A stretch of 64,000 bases of DNA. Source: Rhodanobacteraceae bacterium ZG21-1 (GTDB lineage Bacteria; Pseudomonadota; Gammaproteobacteria; Xanthomonadales; Rhodanobacteraceae). The stretch's first letter is position 1, and every line of letters starts with the position of its first letter. Location of the stretch: the NCBI GenBank assembly GCA_021390615.1, contig JAJEJU010000024.1, forward strand, positions 62,001 through 126,000, read 5' to 3'. Below are positions 1 through 12,900 of the stretch, piece after piece. The position numbers and the translations under genes are program-made. Under the pieces are notes generated by a model, which was not told the DNA's origin, did no database searches, and worked only from the letters and a program-made list of their open reading frames with translations.

Positions 1-342
1 TCCGTCGACAGCGCTTGCTGCTTGAAGCGGCGCGGCTGCGGCACGACGAGCCATAGTTGAATTTTTGATGAATCAGCGGCGCTCGCCATTCGCTCCATAC
101 GATGAGGCAGAACGTGATGAAGGTCCTAGTTCAGGCCGTTGCAACGGCGCTAAGGTCGGCGCTCTCCGGGGCATTCGACTTCTTGCGTTGCATCAAGATC
201 TCGCGCATGAAGCGAATGAATCGGCTTGATCGATATGAGGGATTCGGGTGCAGGCAAGAGGCCTTGCTGGTCTCGCTTGCGCGCGTGTGAGGTATTGCCC
301 CCATCTGACTTGGCGGGCAGAACATTTCAAGGAAGTGAGCTC
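1..342. other. Non-coding leader upstream of the NRPS cluster
   Basis: I find no supported gene here. One open + strand frame from base 3 ends with a stop at 54-56 and encodes a 17-residue tail (ending RLRHDEP) that could be the C-terminus of a gene starting left of the window, but this is too short to judge. The promoter for mbtH and the NRPS genes must lie in this stretch or further upstream; I could not pick a convincing -35/-10 pair. The ribosome binding site for mbtH (AAGGAAG) is at about 329-335. Confidence 0.3.
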
Positions 343-579
343 ATGACCAATCCGTTTGACGACGAGCAGAACACGTTCATCGTGCTGATCAACGACGAAG
401 GCCAGCATTCGCTGTGGCCGCAATTCGCGCAGACGCCGGCCGGCTGGACCTCGGTGTTCGGTCCCGGGGCGCGCCAGAGCTGTCTGGACTATGTCGAGCA
501 GCATTGGACGGACATGCGGCCCAGAAGCCTGGTCGAAGCCATGGACTCGGCCGCAGCCAAGGCCGATCTCCACGGCTGA
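343..579 (+). CDS. mbtH: MbtH-like NRPS accessory protein
   Basis: This 78-residue protein is a typical MbtH family member, a small chaperone that binds NRPS adenylation domains and promotes their folding and activity. Visible signature: N-x-E-x-Q-x-S-x-W-P near the middle ([10 protein letters not shown]) and the C-terminal [14 protein letters not shown], matching the family W-x-D-M-R-P ending. The start at 343 was chosen because it follows an AAGGAAG ribosome binding site and gives the usual MTNPFDDE N-terminus; the same frame is open further upstream but that would add an atypical extension. It lies 53 bp before the first NRPS gene on the same strand and is presumably its first co-transcribed partner. 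Confidence 0.95.
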   Translation: MTNPFDDEQNTFIVLINDEGQHSLWPQFAQTPAGWTSVFGPGARQSCLDYVEQHWTDMRPRSLVEAMDSAAAKADLHG

Positions 580-632
580 TTTCCGGGCCGTGATCGGCCT
601 TTGATACAAAACTCATTCCTAAGGAGGGGAGC

Positions 633-3600
633 GTGAGCCATATCCCTGAGACGACTGCGTCCGTAGCGGGCGCGGCTGACTTCGTTGACAGCGCCATGCC
701 GAACCATGCCTCGCTGGTACAGCTGTTCGAGCAGCGGGCAGCTCATACGCCGGATGCCGTGGCCCTATGCTTCGACGATGAGTCGTTGAGCTATGCGCAG
801 CTCGATGCCCGTGCCAACCGGCTTGCCCATTGGCTACAGGCTCGAGGGGCGGCACCCGAACAGCTGGTGGGCATCGCGCTGGACCGATCATTCGAGATGA
901 TCGTCGCCGTGCTCGCCGTGCTAAAGACGGGAGCGGCCTATCTCCCGCTGGATCTCGGCCTACCATCGCGCCGGCTCGAGGCGATGCTGCGCGACGCCGA
1001 GCCGTTGCTGGTGTTGAGCACACGCGGCGCGGCGGTCGCGGTGTCGTCGCCCGTGCCGTTCTTTCATCTCGACGAAGCGCCGGTCGCCGCGGCCGTGGCG
1101 GCGCAGCCCGGAGCCAGCCGGCCTGCCGGGAGAGCAGCCTGGCAGGCGCAGCAGGCGGCCTATGTGCTGTACACCTCGGGTTCCAGCGGCGTGCCCAAGG
1201 GCGTGGTGGTCACCCATGCCGGGATACCTGCGCTGCTGCACAGCTATCGGGAACGCCTGCAGATAAGCGCTGGCAGCCGCGTGCTGCAGTTCGCTGCGCT
1301 GAGTTTCGACGCCTCGTTCGCGGAAATCGGCATGGCGCTGGGCCTGGGTGCATGCCTGGTGCTGGCAAGCGGCGACGACTTGCTTCCCGGGCCGGCCCTG
1401 GCCGACCTGTGCGAGCGCCAACGCATCACCCATTTGGCCTTGCCGCCGAGCCTGCTGGCGATGATGACGCCGGAGCAACTGGCCGGCGTGGACTGCCTGG
1501 TGGTCGGCGGCGAAGCCTGTCCTGCCGAGATGGCGCGCGCCTGGTCGCCCGGGCGGCGTCTGGTCAACTGCTACGGCCCGACCGAAGTCACCGTCGACGC
1601 CTTGATCTCGGCGCCCATCGGCGAGCTCGCCGAAGAGGCGGTGCCCCTGGGCGAGCCGGTGCAGCAGGCACATGCCTACGTGCTGGACGATGCCCTGCGG
1701 GCGGTGGCCGATGGCCAGGAAGGCGAGCTGTATCTGGCTGGCCCAGGGCTGGCGCGCGGCTATCTGCGGCGTGCCGCGTCCAGCAGCGAACGCTTTGTCG
1801 CCGATCCCTACGGACCGCCGGGTGCGCGCATGTATCGCAGCGGCGATCGGGTGCGCCTGCAGAATGGCAGGCTGAGCTTCGTCGGCCGCGCCGACTGGCA
1901 GATCAAGTGGCATGGCCTGCGCATCGAGCCGGGCGAGATCGAAGCCGGACTGCTGCGCGATCCGGAAGTTGCCCAGGCGGCGGTGGTGCTGCGCGAAGAC
2001 CGCCCCGGTCACCAGCAACTGGTCGGCTATGTGGTGCGGCGCGATGCTTGCGACGATGCCGGGTCGCGCGGCGAAGTCGCCGAGTCGACGGCGGTGAGCG
2101 AGTGGCAGACCCTGCATGACAGCTTCTACGCGGAGCAGGCCGAACTGGCCGGCGAGGAAGATTTCACCGGCTGGGACAGCAGCTATGACGGCGCGCCGAT
2201 CGCGCTGGAGCAGATGCGCGAATGGCGGCAGTCCGCGGTCGAGCGCATCCTCGCGCTGCAACCGGCCAAGCTGCTGGAAATCGGCGTCGGCACCGGCTTG
2301 ATCCTGTGGCAGGTGGCGCCGCATTGCCACAGCTACTGGGGCACGGATTTCTCGCGGCCGGTGATCGATTCGCTGCGCGAACGCACCGACCGTGATCCGC
2401 TGCTGCGCGAGCGGGTACAGCTGAGGCATCAGCCGGCGGACGACGGCAGCGGCCTGCCGCAGGGCTATTTCGATACCATCGTGATCAATTCGGTGGCCAT
2501 GTATTTCCCCAGCGCGGCCTACCTGCTTCAGGTGCTGCGCCAGTGCATGGACCTGCTCGCCCCGGGCGGGCGCATCTATCTGGGCGACGTGCGCAACCTG
2601 CGCCTGCTGCGCTGTTTCGCCACCGCGATCGCCTGGTCGCGCGCCGAACACGCGCAAAGCAGCGTGGCCGAGATCCGCCGCGCCGTCGAGCAGGAGCTGT
2701 CGCTCGAAAACGAACTGTTGCTGGATCCCGAATTCTTCCGCGCCCTGCCGGATCATCTGGAGGGCGTCGCCGGGGTCGACATCCAGCTCAAGCGCGGCCG
2801 TTTCCATAACGAATTGACGCGGCATCGCTATGAAGTGGTGCTGCACAAGCAGGGCGCTGCGCCTGTTTCGCTCGCCGGCGGCCCTGAACTTGCCTGGGCC
2901 AGGGACGTGGCGACGCTGGACGACATGCGAGCCTATCTGGTCCGCGAGCGACCGCCGCTGGTGCGACTGACGGACCTTCCCAATGCACGGCTGTCGGACG
3001 AGATCGGCGCCATGCACGCGGTCTGGGCGGCTTCCGGCGATGAGGAACTGCTGCAGCGACCGGCGAGGCGTCAGCGTGTCTCCAACGTCGACCCGGAAGA
3101 GGTGCATGCGTTAGGCGAAAGCGCCGGTTACCGCGTGGCGACCACCTGGTCGAACGATGCGGAAGGCGGGCGCTTCGAGGCCGCGTTCTTCCTGGAGCCG
3201 GCGGAGGGTTCGCATTCGCTCGCCGACATTTATCGAGGACGCCGCCAGCCCGCGCTGCCGCTGACGGCCTACGCCAGCCGGCCGGATACCGGGCGGGATG
3301 CCCGCGCCTGGGCCGCCGCATTCCGGCACAAGCTGGCCGAACACCTGCCGGCCCACATGGTGCCTGCCACGATCATGGTCTTGCCGAGGCTGCCCTTGAC
3401 CGCCAACGGCAAACTGGATCGCGCCGCGCTGCCCGCGCCCGAAACGGGGCGACAGGACAGCCGCGCGCCGCGCACGCCGCAGGAAGAAGTGCTGGCGGAA
3501 CTGTTCGCCGAGGTGCTCGGCCTGGCACAGGTGGGGATCGACGACAGCTTCTTCGATCTCGGCGGCCATTCGCTGCTGGCGACACGCCTGGCCGGCATGT

Positions 3601-3749
3601 TGCGCCAGGCCCTCGGTGTCGAAATACCCATCCGCGCACTGTTCGAGGCACCGACCGTGGCCGCCCTCGCGCCGCAGCTCGAGTCGGCTCGGCGAACCAC
3701 GCGCACGCCGCTGCGCCCGATGCGGACGCAAGCGCAGGAGCAGCCATGA
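633..3749 (+). CDS. NRPS initiation subunit, A-MT-T (module 1)
   Basis: A 1038-residue loading/initiation module with no condensation domain. An adenylation domain starts near residue 25, with A3 core [10 protein letters not shown] and A5 core NCYGPTE. At about residues 489-860 it is interrupted by a methyltransferase (SAM motif LEIGVGTG near 545), the position used by NRPS N-methyltransferases between A8 and A9. A10 (ANGKLD) follows near 925, then a carrier domain with LGGHSLL and phosphopantetheine Ser980. Aligning by eye to GrsA-PheA gives specificity residues D-A-A-A-V-G-C-V-D-K, which I cannot assign. The start is GTG at 633 behind a strong AAGGAGGGGA. The stop overlaps the next start (ATGA, 3746-3749), implying translational coupling. 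No epimerase or N-terminal docking domain is seen. Confidence 0.95.
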   Translation: MSHIPETTASVAGAADFVDSAMPNHASLVQLFEQRAAHTPDAVALCFDDESLSYAQLDARANRLAHWLQARGAAPEQLVGIALDRSFEMIVAVLAVLKTGAAYLPLDLGLPSRRLEAMLRDAEPLLVLSTRGAAVAVSSPVPFFHLDEAPVAAAVAAQPGASRPAGRAAWQAQQAAYVLYTSGSSGVPKGVVVTHAGIPALLHSYRERLQISAGSRVLQFAALSFDASFAEIGMALGLGACLVLASGDDLLPGPALADLCERQRITHLALPPSLLAMMTPEQLAGVDCLVVGGEACPAEMARAWSPGRRLVNCYGPTEVTVDALISAPIGELAEEAVPLGEPVQQAHAYVLDDALRAVADGQEGELYLAGPGLARGYLRRAASSSERFVADPYGPPGARMYRSGDRVRLQNGRLSFVGRADWQIKWHGLRIEPGEIEAGLLRDPEVAQAAVVLREDRPGHQQLVGYVVRRDACDDAGSRGEVAESTAVSEWQTLHDSFYAEQAELAGEEDFTGWDSSYDGAPIALEQMREWRQSAVERILALQPAKLLEIGVGTGLILWQVAPHCHSYWGTDFSRPVIDSLRERTDRDPLLRERVQLRHQPADDGSGLPQGYFDTIVINSVAMYFPSAAYLLQVLRQCMDLLAPGGRIYLGDVRNLRLLRCFATAIAWSRAEHAQSSVAEIRRAVEQELSLENELLLDPEFFRALPDHLEGVAGVDIQLKRGRFHNELTRHRYEVVLHKQGAAPVSLAGGPELAWARDVATLDDMRAYLVRERPPLVRLTDLPNARLSDEIGAMHAVWAASGDEELLQRPARRQRVSNVDPEEVHALGESAGYRVATTWSNDAEGGRFEAAFFLEPAEGSHSLADIYRGRRQPALPLTAYASRPDTGRDARAWAAAFRHKLAEHLPAHMVPATIMVLPRLPLTANGKLDRAALPAPETGRQDSRAPRTPQEEVLAELFAEVLGLAQVGIDDSFFDLGGHSLLATRLAGMLRQALGVEIPIRALFEAPTVAALAPQLESARRTTRTPLRPMRTQAQEQP

Positions 3750-6700
3750 TTCCAATGTCATTCGCGCAGCAGCGCCTGTGGTTCCTCAGCAAGCTGGACT
3801 GGCCCAGCGCGACCTTCAACGTGCCGATGGCGCTGTATCTGGACGGCCCGCTGGACGTCGCGGCGCTGAAGGCGGCGCTGCTGGATCTGCTGGAGCGGCA
3901 TGAAAGCCTGCGCACCTGTTTCGCCGACGACGAAGGCGTCGGGCGGCAGGTCATTCTTCGAACCGAAGAAGCCGAGCTGGTGTTCGAGCAGGCCGAGCTG
4001 CCGGAAGCCGCGCTGGACGACGCGATGAAGCGCTTCAACGAATACCACTTCGACCTGGAGCGCGACATCCCGTTCCGTGCGGGCCTGTTCCGGCTGGCAG
4101 CGGAACGCCATGTGCTGCTGCTGCTGGTTTCGCACATCGCCAGCGACGGCTGGTCCTGGGTGCCGATGGTGCGCGACGTCGCCCAGGCCTATACGGCGCG
4201 ACGGAGCCGGCAGGCGCCCGCCTGGGAGCCGCTGCCCGTGCAGTACGCGGATTACAGCCTGTGGCAGCGCGAATGGATGGGCGAGGGCGGCGATTCCGGC
4301 AACGACGTCGCCCGGCACGTCGATTACTGGAAGCAGACACTGGCCGATCTGCCCGAGCAGATGCCGCTGCCGTTCGATCGCCCGCGCCCGGCGCGCGCCA
4401 GCCAGCGCGGCGATGCGATCATCGCGCACATCGATGAAGCGGTCGCGAAGCGTCTGCAAGAATTGTCGAAGCGCGCGCGCGGCAGCTTGTTCATGGCCAT
4501 GCACGCCGCGGTAGCGGCGCTGCTGTACAAGCTGGGCGCAGGCACCGACCTGCCGATCGGCAGCCCGGTCGCCGGACGCGGCGAAGAGGCCTTGAACGAT
4601 CTGGTGGGCTTCTTCGTCAACCTGCTGGTGCTGCGCACCGACGTCTCCGGCAATCCCAGCTTCCGCGAACTGCTGGCCCGCGTCCGCGATATCGACCTGG
4701 ATGCCTTTGCCCATCAGGAGCTGCCGTTCGAGCGCGTGGTGGATATCGTCAATCCATCGCGAGCCTCGTCGCAGCATCCGCTGTTCCAGGTGGCGGTAGT
4801 GCTGCAGAACAATCGCGAGGCGGCGTGCGAGATCCCCGGCCTGTCGGTGCGCGCGCAGTTCCTGGTGACGGACACCGCCAAGTACGACCTGACCTTCGAC
4901 TTCACCGAACTGCATGCCGAGGGCGGCCGCGGCGGCGGCCTCGAGTTCCAGCTCGAATACGCCAGCGACCTGTTCGACCGCGCCACCGTGCAGCGCTTCG
5001 CCGATGGCCTGCTGCGCCTGCTGGCCCAGGTCGTCGAGCATCCGGATCGGCCGATCGGCGAGATCGAGCTGCTCGATGCGGCCGAGCGTCGCCGCATGCT
5101 GTACGACTGGAACGATACGGCGCACGCCATGGCGTCCGACACCTTGCCCGCATGCTTCGCTGCGCAGGCGGCACGCACGCCCGATGCCGTCGCGGCCAGC
5201 GACGGTTCCCGCGCGCTGAGCTATCGCGAACTCGACGCCGGCGCCAATCGGCTGGCCCATCGCTTGCGCGAACTCGGCGTGGGCCCCGACGTGCTGGTCG
5301 GCCTGTGCCTGCCGCGCTCGCTCGAATCGCTGGTCGCGACCCTGGGCATTCTCAAGGCGGGCGGCGCCTATCTTCCGCTCGATCCGGAGTATCCCGGCGA
5401 GCGCCTGGCGCACATGCTTAAGGAAGCGGCCGCGCCGGTGCTGGTGACGCGCGCCGACGTCGCCGAACAGCTTTCGTTCCCCGGGGTCGAGCTGGTGCTG
5501 CTCGACCGCCATCGCCAGACCATCGAGCGGCAGCCGGACGATGCCCCGCCGCTGCATGGCCTGCGGCCCGCGCATCTGGCCTATGCGATGTACACCTCCG
5601 GTTCCACCGGCGCGCCCAAGGGCATCGCGGTCAGCCAGCGCAGCGTCGTCGAGCTGGCGCAGGATCGGCGTTGGCTAGGCGACGATCAGCAGCGGGTGCT
5701 GATGCATTCGCCGCAAGTGTTCGACGCCAGCACCTATGAAATGTGGGTGCCGCTGCTGGCCGGCCGGCAGATCGTGCTGGCGCCGCCCGGCCGCACGGAT
5801 GTTGCCGCGCTGGCCCGCCTGATCGTCCAGCAGCGGGTGACCGCGCTGTTCCTCACCACGGCGTTGCTGCGGCTGCTGGTGGAGGAACACATCGAATGCC
5901 TGGCCGCCGTGCGCAGCGTGTGGAGCGGTGGCGAGGCAGCCTCGCCGCAGATATTCCAGCGCCTGCTGCAGCACTGCCCGCAGCTCGAGGCGGTGAACGT
6001 TTACGGCCCTACCGAGACCACCACCTTCGTCACCTGCTACGGCCTGCGCGCCTCCGAACGATGGAATGAACCGGTGCCGATCGGCGCGCCGATGGACAAC
6101 ACACGGGCCTATGTGCTGGATGCCGCGCTGAAGCCGGTGCCGGTCGGCGTGCCCGGCGAGCTGTACCTGGCCGGGTCGGGCCTGGCGCGCGGCTATCAGC
6201 AGCAGCCGGCGCCGACCGCGCAGCGCTTCGTCGCCTGCCCCTTCGGTGCGCCGGGCGAGCGCATGTATCGCAGCGGAGACCGCGTGCGCTGGCGCGAAGA
6301 CGGCCAACTGGTCTATCTGGGCCGCACCGACCAGCAGGTGAAGATCCGCGGATTCCGCGTCGAGCTGGGCGAGATCGAGGCGGCCTTGCACAAGCAGCCC
6401 GGCGTGCGTCAGGCGCTGGCCATCGCATGCGAAGACCCTTCCGGCCACCGGCAACTGGTGGCTTACGTGGTGGCGTCGGCGGGCACGGTGGTCGAGCCCG
6501 CCGCGTTGCGGCGCACGCTCGCCGGCCGGCTGCCGGAGTACATGCTGCCTGCGGCCATCGTGCCGCTGGACGCTTTTCCGTTGACCGCCAACGGCAAGCT
6601 CGACCGACGCGCGCTGCCGGCGCCGGACTTCCAGGCCGCGGCGGGCAGGGAACCCGAGACGCCGCAGGAGATCGCCCTGGCCGGCTTGTATGCCGAGGTG

Positions 6701-6922
6701 CTCGGGCTGAAGCGCGTCGGCGCGGACGACAGCTTTTTCGATCTGGGCGGCCATTCGCTGCTGGCCAACCAGCTGATCAGCCGCATCGGCAGCAGGCTCG
6801 GCGTGGAGCTGCCGATCCGCGCCTTGTTCGAGGCGCCGACGATCGGCGAGCTGGCCCTGCGCCTGCAGCAGGCGGCGCCGGTCACGCGCAAGCCGCTGCG
6901 CCCCATGCGGGTCAAGGAGTGA
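3746..6922 (+). CDS. NRPS elongation subunit, C-A-T (module 2)
   Basis: A 1058-residue single elongation module. The condensation domain begins directly at residue 1 ([14 protein letters not shown]). Its active-site motif reads S129-H-I-A-S-D-G135, so the first histidine of the usual HHxxxDG is serine while the catalytic second His130 is kept. The adenylation domain spans about 455-950, with A3 [10 protein letters not shown] and A5 NVYGPTE; residues read by eye against GrsA-PheA are D-A-Y-F-W-G-V-T-F-K, identical to module 5. The T-F-K ending resembles codes for branched aliphatic residues such as Val, a weak inference. The carrier domain has LGGHSLL with Ser1004. The protein ends in a short LRPMR tail without a recognisable docking helix. 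It overlaps the preceding gene by 4 bp and the next starts 6 bp after its stop. Confidence 0.95.
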   Translation: MIPMSFAQQRLWFLSKLDWPSATFNVPMALYLDGPLDVAALKAALLDLLERHESLRTCFADDEGVGRQVILRTEEAELVFEQAELPEAALDDAMKRFNEYHFDLERDIPFRAGLFRLAAERHVLLLLVSHIASDGWSWVPMVRDVAQAYTARRSRQAPAWEPLPVQYADYSLWQREWMGEGGDSGNDVARHVDYWKQTLADLPEQMPLPFDRPRPARASQRGDAIIAHIDEAVAKRLQELSKRARGSLFMAMHAAVAALLYKLGAGTDLPIGSPVAGRGEEALNDLVGFFVNLLVLRTDVSGNPSFRELLARVRDIDLDAFAHQELPFERVVDIVNPSRASSQHPLFQVAVVLQNNREAACEIPGLSVRAQFLVTDTAKYDLTFDFTELHAEGGRGGGLEFQLEYASDLFDRATVQRFADGLLRLLAQVVEHPDRPIGEIELLDAAERRRMLYDWNDTAHAMASDTLPACFAAQAARTPDAVAASDGSRALSYRELDAGANRLAHRLRELGVGPDVLVGLCLPRSLESLVATLGILKAGGAYLPLDPEYPGERLAHMLKEAAAPVLVTRADVAEQLSFPGVELVLLDRHRQTIERQPDDAPPLHGLRPAHLAYAMYTSGSTGAPKGIAVSQRSVVELAQDRRWLGDDQQRVLMHSPQVFDASTYEMWVPLLAGRQIVLAPPGRTDVAALARLIVQQRVTALFLTTALLRLLVEEHIECLAAVRSVWSGGEAASPQIFQRLLQHCPQLEAVNVYGPTETTTFVTCYGLRASERWNEPVPIGAPMDNTRAYVLDAALKPVPVGVPGELYLAGSGLARGYQQQPAPTAQRFVACPFGAPGERMYRSGDRVRWREDGQLVYLGRTDQQVKIRGFRVELGEIEAALHKQPGVRQALAIACEDPSGHRQLVAYVVASAGTVVEPAALRRTLAGRLPEYMLPAAIVPLDAFPLTANGKLDRRALPAPDFQAAAGREPETPQEIALAGLYAEVLGLKRVGADDSFFDLGGHSLLANQLISRIGSRLGVELPIRALFEAPTIGELALRLQQAAPVTRKPLRPMRVKE

Positions 6923-6927
6923 CTGCG

Positions 6928-9900
6928 ATGATTCCCTTGTCGTTTGCGCAGCAGCGCCTGTGGTTTCTGCATCGCCTGGAAGGGCCGAGCGCCGTCTACA
7001 ACGTGCCGCTGGTACTGCGGCTGGAAGGAACGCTGGACGTGCAGGCGCTGGATCAGGCGCTGGCTGACGTGGTCGCCCGGCACGAGAGCCTGCGCACGGT
7101 GTTCACCGAGGCGGACGGCGTCGCGCAGCAGGTGATCCACGAAGGCGATGCGGCCCGGCCCGCGCTGCAACGGTTCGCGGTGCAAGCCGATGCGCTCGAC
7201 CAGGCCTTGCGCGATGCGGTGGGCTACTGCTTCGATCTGCAGCGCGAGATTCCCTGGCGCGCGAGCTTGTTCGAGCTTGGCCCGGAGCGGCACGTGCTGT
7301 GCGTGCTCACCCATCACATCGCCAGCGACGGCTGGTCGTGGGGTCCCTTGGCCCGCGATCTGACGGCCGCCTATACGGCTCGTTGCCATGGCGTCGCGCC
7401 GGCGTGGGAACCGTTGCCGGTGCAGTATGCCGACTACAGCCTGTGGCAGCGCGAATGGATGGCGCAGGAGAGCGAGCCGGGCAGCCAGGCTGCGCGGGAG
7501 GTCGCCTATTGGACGTCCGCGCTGGCGGACCTGCAGGAATTGTCGAACCTGCCGACGGACCGGCCCAGACCGTCGGTGCCCAGCCATCGGGGCGCCACGG
7601 TGGCTTTTTCGATCGATGCCGAGATTCACCGCCGCCTGCTGGCGTTGGCGCGCGAAAGCCAGGCGAGCCTGTTCATGGTGCTGCACGCGGCAGTGGCCGC
7701 GCTGCTGTGCTCGCTCGGCGTGGGCAACGACATCGTGCTGGGTTCGCCGGTGGCCGGGCGCAACGACGAAGCGCTGGAAGAGCTCATCGGTTTTTTCGTG
7801 AACGTGCTGGTGCTGCGGCTGGACACTGCCGGCGATCCGAGCTTCCGCGCGCTGGTCGCGCGCGCACGCGAGGTCGACCTGGAGGCGTACACGCATCAGA
7901 ACCTGCCGTTCGAGCGCCTGGTCGAGATCGTCAATCCGACACGCTCTTCCTCGCACCATCCGTTGTTCCAGACCAAGCTGATGCTGGAGAACAACGCGCA
8001 GTCGAGCTGGGCGCTGCCCGGCCTGAGCGTGCGCCAGCATTACCTGGACAGCGACACGGCACGCTGCGACCTGGGCTTCAATTTCCTGGAGAACTTCCTG
8101 CCCGACGGTGCGCCGGCGGGACTCGAATGCATCATCGAATTCGCCTGCGACCTGTTCGAGCGGGACAGCGTGGCGCGCCACGGCCGGCGCCTGCTGCAGC
8201 TGTTGGACGCGGTCGCGCGCAACCCGGATCTGCCGATCGGCGCGATCGAGCTGGACGACGGCGAGCTGCGCCGGCAGCTGCTGCACGCGTGGAACGACAC
8301 TGCGCTGTCCCTGGCGCAGGAGACCTTGCCCGAGCTGTTCGCGCGTCGTGTCGCGGCGGCTCCCGCAGCCATCGCGGCGAGCTGCGCCGGGGTCCACCTG
8401 AGCTACGCCGAACTGGACGCCAGGGCGAACCAGCTGGCGCATCAGCTGCGCAGCCTGGGCGTGGGGCCCGACGTGGTGGTCGGCGTGTGCCTGCGTCGTT
8501 CGCTCGACCTGGTGGTGGGCCTGCTCGGCGTGCTCAAGGCCGGCGGCGCCTATCTGCCGCTGGATCCGGAATACCCCGCCGAGCGCCTGGCCTACATGAT
8601 CGGCGACGCCGTGGTGCCGCTGATCCTCACCGAGGATGCGCTGGCCGAGCGCCTGCCGGCGCATTGGGGACTATGGCTGCGCATGGATGCGGACGCCGGC
8701 GAAATCGCCGCGCAGCCGCAGACGCCGCCGGACAGCGGCCTGCAGCCGGCGCACCTGGCCTACGTGATCTACACCTCCGGCTCGACCGGTCAGCCCAAGG
8801 GCGTGGCGGTGACCCATCAGGGCATTCCCAACCTGCTGGCGTGCCAGATCGATACGCTGGGCGTGGATGCCCGGTCGCGCGTGCTGCAGTTCGCCTCGAC
8901 CAGCTTCGATGCGGCGTTCTGGGAACTCTGCATGGGCGTGCTCGCCGGCGGCTGCCTGGTGCTGGCCGATCCGGCGCAGCTGCAGCCGGGCCCCGACTTG
9001 ATCGAGCTGGTGGCGCGCGAGGCGATCACCCATATCGCGTTGACTCCGGCCGTGCTCGGCCTGCTGCCGGAGCACGCGCTGCCCGCGAGCGCCACCCTGG
9101 TCGTCGCCGGAGAGGCCTGTCCGCTGGCCCTGGTGCAGCGCTGGTCGCAGCGGCTGCACATGTTCAATTCCTACGGTCCCACCGAAGCCACCGTCTGCGT
9201 GACCATGAGCGGACGCCTGCGCGGAGATGAAGCGCCGCCGATCGGCCGGCCGATCTACAACAGCCAGATCTACGTGCTCGACGCCGCGCTGCGCCCGACG
9301 CCGCAGGGCGTGACCGGCGAGCTGTATCTCGCCGGCATCGGCCTCGCGCGGGGCTATCTCCATCGTTCCGCCTTGACCGCTTCGCGTTTCGTGGCCAATC
9401 CGTTCGGCGCGCCGGGCAGTCTTATGTATCGCACCGGCGATCTGGCGCGCTGGCGCGGCGACGGCCAGCTGGACTACGTCGGGCGTGCCGACCAGCAGAT
9501 CAAGCTGCGCGGCTTCCGCATCGAGCTGGGCGAAATCGAAGCTCAGCTGATGCAGCATCGCGGGGTGGCCCAGGCGGCAGCGGTGATGCGCGAGGACCGG
9601 CCGGGCCATCGCCAACTGCTGGCCTATGTGGTGCCGGCCGCGGGCGAGCTGGACGTTTCCGCCTTGCGCTCGGCGCTGGCCCGGCAACTGCCCGACTACA
9701 TGGTTCCCGCGGCGATCCTCCCGCTGCCGGCGTTGCCGACGACGCCCAACGGCAAGCTCGACCGCAAGGCGCTGCCGGCGCCGGTTTTCGCCGGCGACGA
9801 GGCGGGCGTCGAGCCGCGCAACGCGCGGGAACGCATGCTGGCCGACTTGTTCGCCGGCGTGCTGGGGCGCGAGTCGGTCAGCATCGAGGACAGCTTCTTC

Positions 9901-12900
9901 GAGCTGGGCGGCGACTCGATCCTGGCCCTGCAGCTCAAGGCGCAGGCCCAGCAGCAAGGCATCGGCTTCGAACTGGCTGCGTTGTTCGACCACCAGACCG
10001 TGGCCGCGCTGGCCGGCATGGCCACGTTCGAGAAGGTCGAGGCAGGCGAGGCGAGCGCAACGATCGCGCCGTTCGCGCTGATCTCGGCGGCCGACCGGCA
10101 GCGCATCCCCGCCGGCGTGGTCGATGCCTATCCGCTCAGCCAGCTGCAACTCGGCATGTTCTTCCACAGCGACTACGACAGTCGTTCCACGCTGTATCGC
10201 GCCTGCATGGGCTTCGCCATCGACTTGCCGTTTGAGCAGGGTGCGCTGCGCAAAACCCTGGACGAGCTGAGCAGCCGCCACGAAATGCTGCGCACCGGCT
10301 TCGCGCTCGACGGCTTCAGCGAACCCCTGCAACTGGTGCACGCGCAGGCAGAGATTCCGTTGTCGGTACGCGACCTGGGCGGCCTGGCGCCGGCCGCGCA
10401 GCAGGCCGCCCTGGATGCATGGTTCGACAGCGACGAATCGCACACGTTCGACCAGCAGTCGGTGCCGCTGTTCCGTGTCTGCGTGCATCGCCTCGATGAG
10501 GAGGCCTTCCATCTCTCGGTGAGCTGTCACCATGCCATCGTGGATGGTTGGAGCGACAGCTCCCTGATCGCCGAATTGATGCAACGTTACCAGGCGCACC
10601 TGCAAGGCAAGCCGCTGCCGATCGAGCCTCTGTCGGCGTGCTACCGCGACTACATCGCGTTGGAGCGCGCGGCGGTGGCCTCGCCGGAAAGTCGCGACTT
10701 CTGGAAGAAATTGCTGGAAGGCGTCGAGCCGTGCGGGCCGCTGTGCGCACCGCCTGCGGTGGCGCCCGGAGACGCCGACGGCATCAGCCTCACGCAGCCG
10801 CTGCAGATTGCCGAGCAGACGGCGGCGGAGCTGGTCGCTCTGGGCCAGCGGCTGAAGGCGCCGCTGAAGTCGGTGCTGCTGGCTGCGCATATGGCGGCTT
10901 TGAGCATGCTGAGCGGGCGCTGCGACGTGGTCACCGGCATGGTGATCCACGGCCGTCCGGAAGTGGCGGACGGCGACAAGCTGATCGGGCTGTTCCTCAA
11001 TTCGGTGCCGTTCCGCCTGCGCGTGGAAGGCGGCAGCTGGAGCGGGCTGGTGCGGCGGGCGATGGAGGCCGAACGCGAGCTGATGCCGCATCGCCGCTAT
11101 CCGCTGGCACAGATGGTGGAGGACCTGGGACAGCGCCATCTGCTGCCGGTGGCTTTCAACTACACGAACTTCCATGCCGACGACAAACTCGGCGAGCTTG
11201 GCCGGCACCTGCGCGCGCATGGCGGCGCGGGAGGCGACAACAGCTTCCCCTTCCAGGTCAATTTCCAGCTGGGCGAGACCGGCCTGGTGGCCTGGCTCAG
11301 CGGCCATCGCACGCACTACGACCCGGCGGCGCTGGAGCGCTACGCCGCCTGCTACGAGCAGGTCCTGCGCAGCATGGCCGAGCAGGCGGACCGGCCGATC
11401 CCTCGCATTAGCCCGCTGGGCGAGGCCGAGCGGCAGCGCCTGATGCAGTACGGCAACGTCGTGCCCGGCGGCGACGACGGCGCGCCGCCCGAGCACTTCG
11501 CCAGCCTGTTCGAACGCCAGGCAAGACAGACGCCCGAAGCCGACGCGCTGTCCTGCGCCGGGGTGATGCTCAACTATCGCGAGTTGAACGCCAGGGCGAA
11601 CCGGTTGGCCCGCGTCATGCTCGCCGAGGGCGTGTGCCCTGGGCATATCGTCGCGCTGGCGTTGCCCCGATCGATCGAGCTGGTCGTGGCCCTGCTGGCG
11701 ACGCTGAAGTGTGGTGCCGCCTATTTGCCGCTGGACGTGGATTATCCGCCCGAGCGTCTCAGGCACATGCTGCAGGATGCGCGGCCGGCTCGACTGCTTC
11801 ACATGGGACATGCCATCGCCGGCATGGATGTGTCGGTGCCTGCGATACGGCTCGACGGGGAAGCCATCGCGGCGGCGCTGAGCACAGCCAGTGAGCACGA
11901 CCTGAGCGAGGCGGAGCGCGTCGGCCGGCGATACGTGCATGGGCCGGCCTATGTCATCTACACCTCGGGATCCAGCGGACGTCCCAAGGGCGTGGTGACC
12001 ACGCACGAGGGCCTGGCCAGCCTGGCCGCCAGCCAACGCAAGCATCTTGGCTGCGCCGGTGCGCGCGTGTTGCAGTGGGCTTCCGCGAGCTTCGATGCGT
12101 CGGTGTGGGAACTGGTTGCGGCGTTCGCCGGCGGCGGTTGCCTCGTCATACCGCGCCCTGGTCCATTGGCGGGCGATGAGCTTGCCGATGTCTTGCGTCG
12201 CGAGGCGATCGGGCATGCGGTGATTCCGCCGGCGGTGCTGGAATCGCTAAGCCCGGACATGCTGGCGCCATCGCTGGCGCTGGTGCTGGCTGGCGAAGCT
12301 TGTGCGCCAGCCTTGGCCGAACGTTGGGCGGCTGGGCGCCTTTTGCTCAATGCCTACGGCCCGACCGAATCGACGGTGTGCGCAAGCATCAGCGATCCGC
12401 TGTCCGATGCCCGGGCGCCGATCGGACGCCCCATCGCCGGCAACCGGCTCTACGTGCTCGACCAGACTCTGCAGCCGGTACCGGTCGGTGTGGCCGGCGA
12501 GCTCTACATCGCCGGCAAGGGCCTGGCGCAGGGTTATCTGCATCGTCCCGACCTGACCGCGCAGCGCTTCGTGGCCGATCCGTTCGTGGCCGGCGAGCGC
12601 ATGTATCGATCCGGCGACCGGGTGTGCTGGGGCGACGATGGTCAATTGGAATATCTCGGTCGCACCGACCGGCAGCTGAAGATCCGCGGCTTCCGCATCG
12701 AGCTGGGCGAGGTCGAGGCCGCGCTGAGAAGGCTGCCGGGCGTGGCGCAGGCCGCGGCCGTGGTGCGCGAAGATCGCCCCGGCCAGCGACTGCTGGTCGG
12801 CTATGCGGTGGCCGCCGCCGCAGCGCGCAGCGACGACGAAGGGCAGGGCGACGACTGGCGCCGTCAGCTCGCCGAGCGCTTGCCCGAATACATGGTGCCT

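Noticed and set aside
960-3107. Long antisense frames opposite the NRPS genes (also 3758-5575 and 8671-12216)
   Set aside because: GC-rich coding DNA leaves the opposite frames open. Their translations are rich in Arg, His and Gln without domains or ribosome binding sites.
9880-10100. Possible epimerisation domain after module 3
   Set aside because: The carrier motif suggested one, but the sequence passes straight into a condensation domain with HHAIVDG; no E-type motifs follow and there is no extra 430-residue domain. A dual C/E domain is also unlikely because its extra N-terminal HH-x-GD motif is missing.
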